A stretch of DNA of 6,676 nt from Bacteroidales bacterium. Lineage in GTDB: Bacteria > Bacteroidota > Bacteroidia > Bacteroidales > UBA10428. This document shows positions 6,347 through 6,676 of this stretch, piece after piece; position 1 is the stretch's first letter; every line of letters begins with the position of its first letter. Below the pieces are notes generated by a model. The model did not search any database. It saw only the letters and a list, made by a program, of their open reading frames with translations, and had not been told where the DNA came from. Position numbers and translations under genes: made by a program. The stretch is taken from NCBI GenBank assembly GCA_016935595.1, contig JAFGQQ010000390.1:1-6676 (forward strand). Reading direction: 5' to 3'.

Positions 6347-6676
6347 ATGAAAAATCCGCTAATCTTCTTATTTATTTTGTTTTTACTAATCGCTTGCAAT
6401 TCTAATAAAGTTCCAAAATATAAAAACTCTTCTCTTCCAATTGAAGTAAGGATTAATGATTTGGTAAAAAGAATGACACTGGAAGAAAAAGTTGGCCAGC
6501 TTATTTCATATTTTTCACGAGACACTAATTCTTTTGATGAAACTGATAATTTTATAGGCAGTAAAGATATTGACAAGATTAACCAGGGAGTTGGAGCATT
6601 TTTCTCATGGCAATTTTTCAATCCTAAAACTTTTAAACGGAATATAAAACGAATTAACAACTTTCAAAAATATATG
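6347..6676 (+). CDS. Glycoside hydrolase family 3 lipoprotein, N-terminal part (partial)
   Basis: The frame is open from ATG 6347 to the window end, giving 110 residues of an incomplete protein. Residues 1-17 form a lipoprotein signal peptide: a Lys, a hydrophobic core, then the lipobox LIAC with the lipidated cysteine at C17. The mature protein should be anchored in an envelope membrane. Residues 35-53 (RINDLVKRMTLEEKVGQLI) are the classic N-terminal signature of GH3 enzymes such as periplasmic beta-glucosidase and beta-N-acetylhexosaminidase. The later GVGAFFSWQ and NFQKYM fit the start of the GH3 TIM barrel. The catalytic Asp and any C-terminal domains are outside the window, so the substrate cannot be told. 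The open frame extends upstream to a TAA at 6272 but contains no earlier ATG, and the signal peptide confirms the start. It is transcribed divergently from carB. Confidence 0.85.
   Translation, partial: MKNPLIFLFILFLLIACNSNKVPKYKNSSLPIEVRINDLVKRMTLEEKVGQLISYFSRDTNSFDETDNFIGSKDIDKINQGVGAFFSWQFFNPKTFKRNIKRINNFQKYM

Noticed and set aside
6271..6660. A 129-residue open frame on the minus strand at the right end
   Set aside because: It is antisense to the start of the GH3 lipoprotein, which has a signal peptide, a lipobox and the family signature. The antisense product has no recognisable features.

Overview
The window looks like chromosomal DNA of a member of the Bacteroidota. It is strongly AT-rich and its genes lack Shine-Dalgarno sequences, having instead A/T-rich stretches before each ATG. 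Two TAnnTTTG-type -7 boxes sit in the carB/GH3 intergenic region. The right-hand gene encodes a lipoprotein glycoside hydrolase of a kind common in that phylum. The phylum call is an inference from these features and from the general look of the proteins, not from a database comparison.

Layout, left to right. At 1-77 is the last stretch of a plus-strand gene ending in QLSLFD and three tandem TAA stops, possibly mutS. At 260-1318 (+) is an MscS-family mechanosensitive channel. A non-coding gap of 207 bp follows, holding a small hairpin, a perfect 16-bp palindrome and a longer inverted repeat. At 1526-1747 and 1750-2742 (+) is a tightly coupled pair, 2 bp apart. The first encodes a 73-residue soluble protein I do not recognise. 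The second encodes a 330-residue protein whose C-terminal end resembles the FIST sensory domain. This pair converges on carB with only 4 bp between the stop codons.

At 2747-5950 (-) is a complete carB, the large subunit of carbamoyl phosphate synthetase. It has both ATP-grasp halves and the MGS allosteric domain. carA is not next to it. A 396-bp divergent intergenic region (5951-6346) follows. It carries a good Bacteroidota-type promoter candidate reading into carB, with an inverted repeat in its spacer, plus a near-20-bp direct repeat and a partial promoter reading right. From 6347 to the window end (+) is the N-terminal part of a lipoprotein of glycoside hydrolase family 3.

The genes do not form one pathway. 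There is osmotic protection (MscS), a possible signalling pair (73-aa protein plus FIST-like protein), pyrimidine/arginine precursor synthesis (carB) and glycan breakdown (GH3). The least understood part is the two-gene 73-aa/FIST-like unit. It is the best candidate for something undescribed, but the sequence alone gives no specific function. I saw no mobile element, CRISPR array, tRNA or rRNA.
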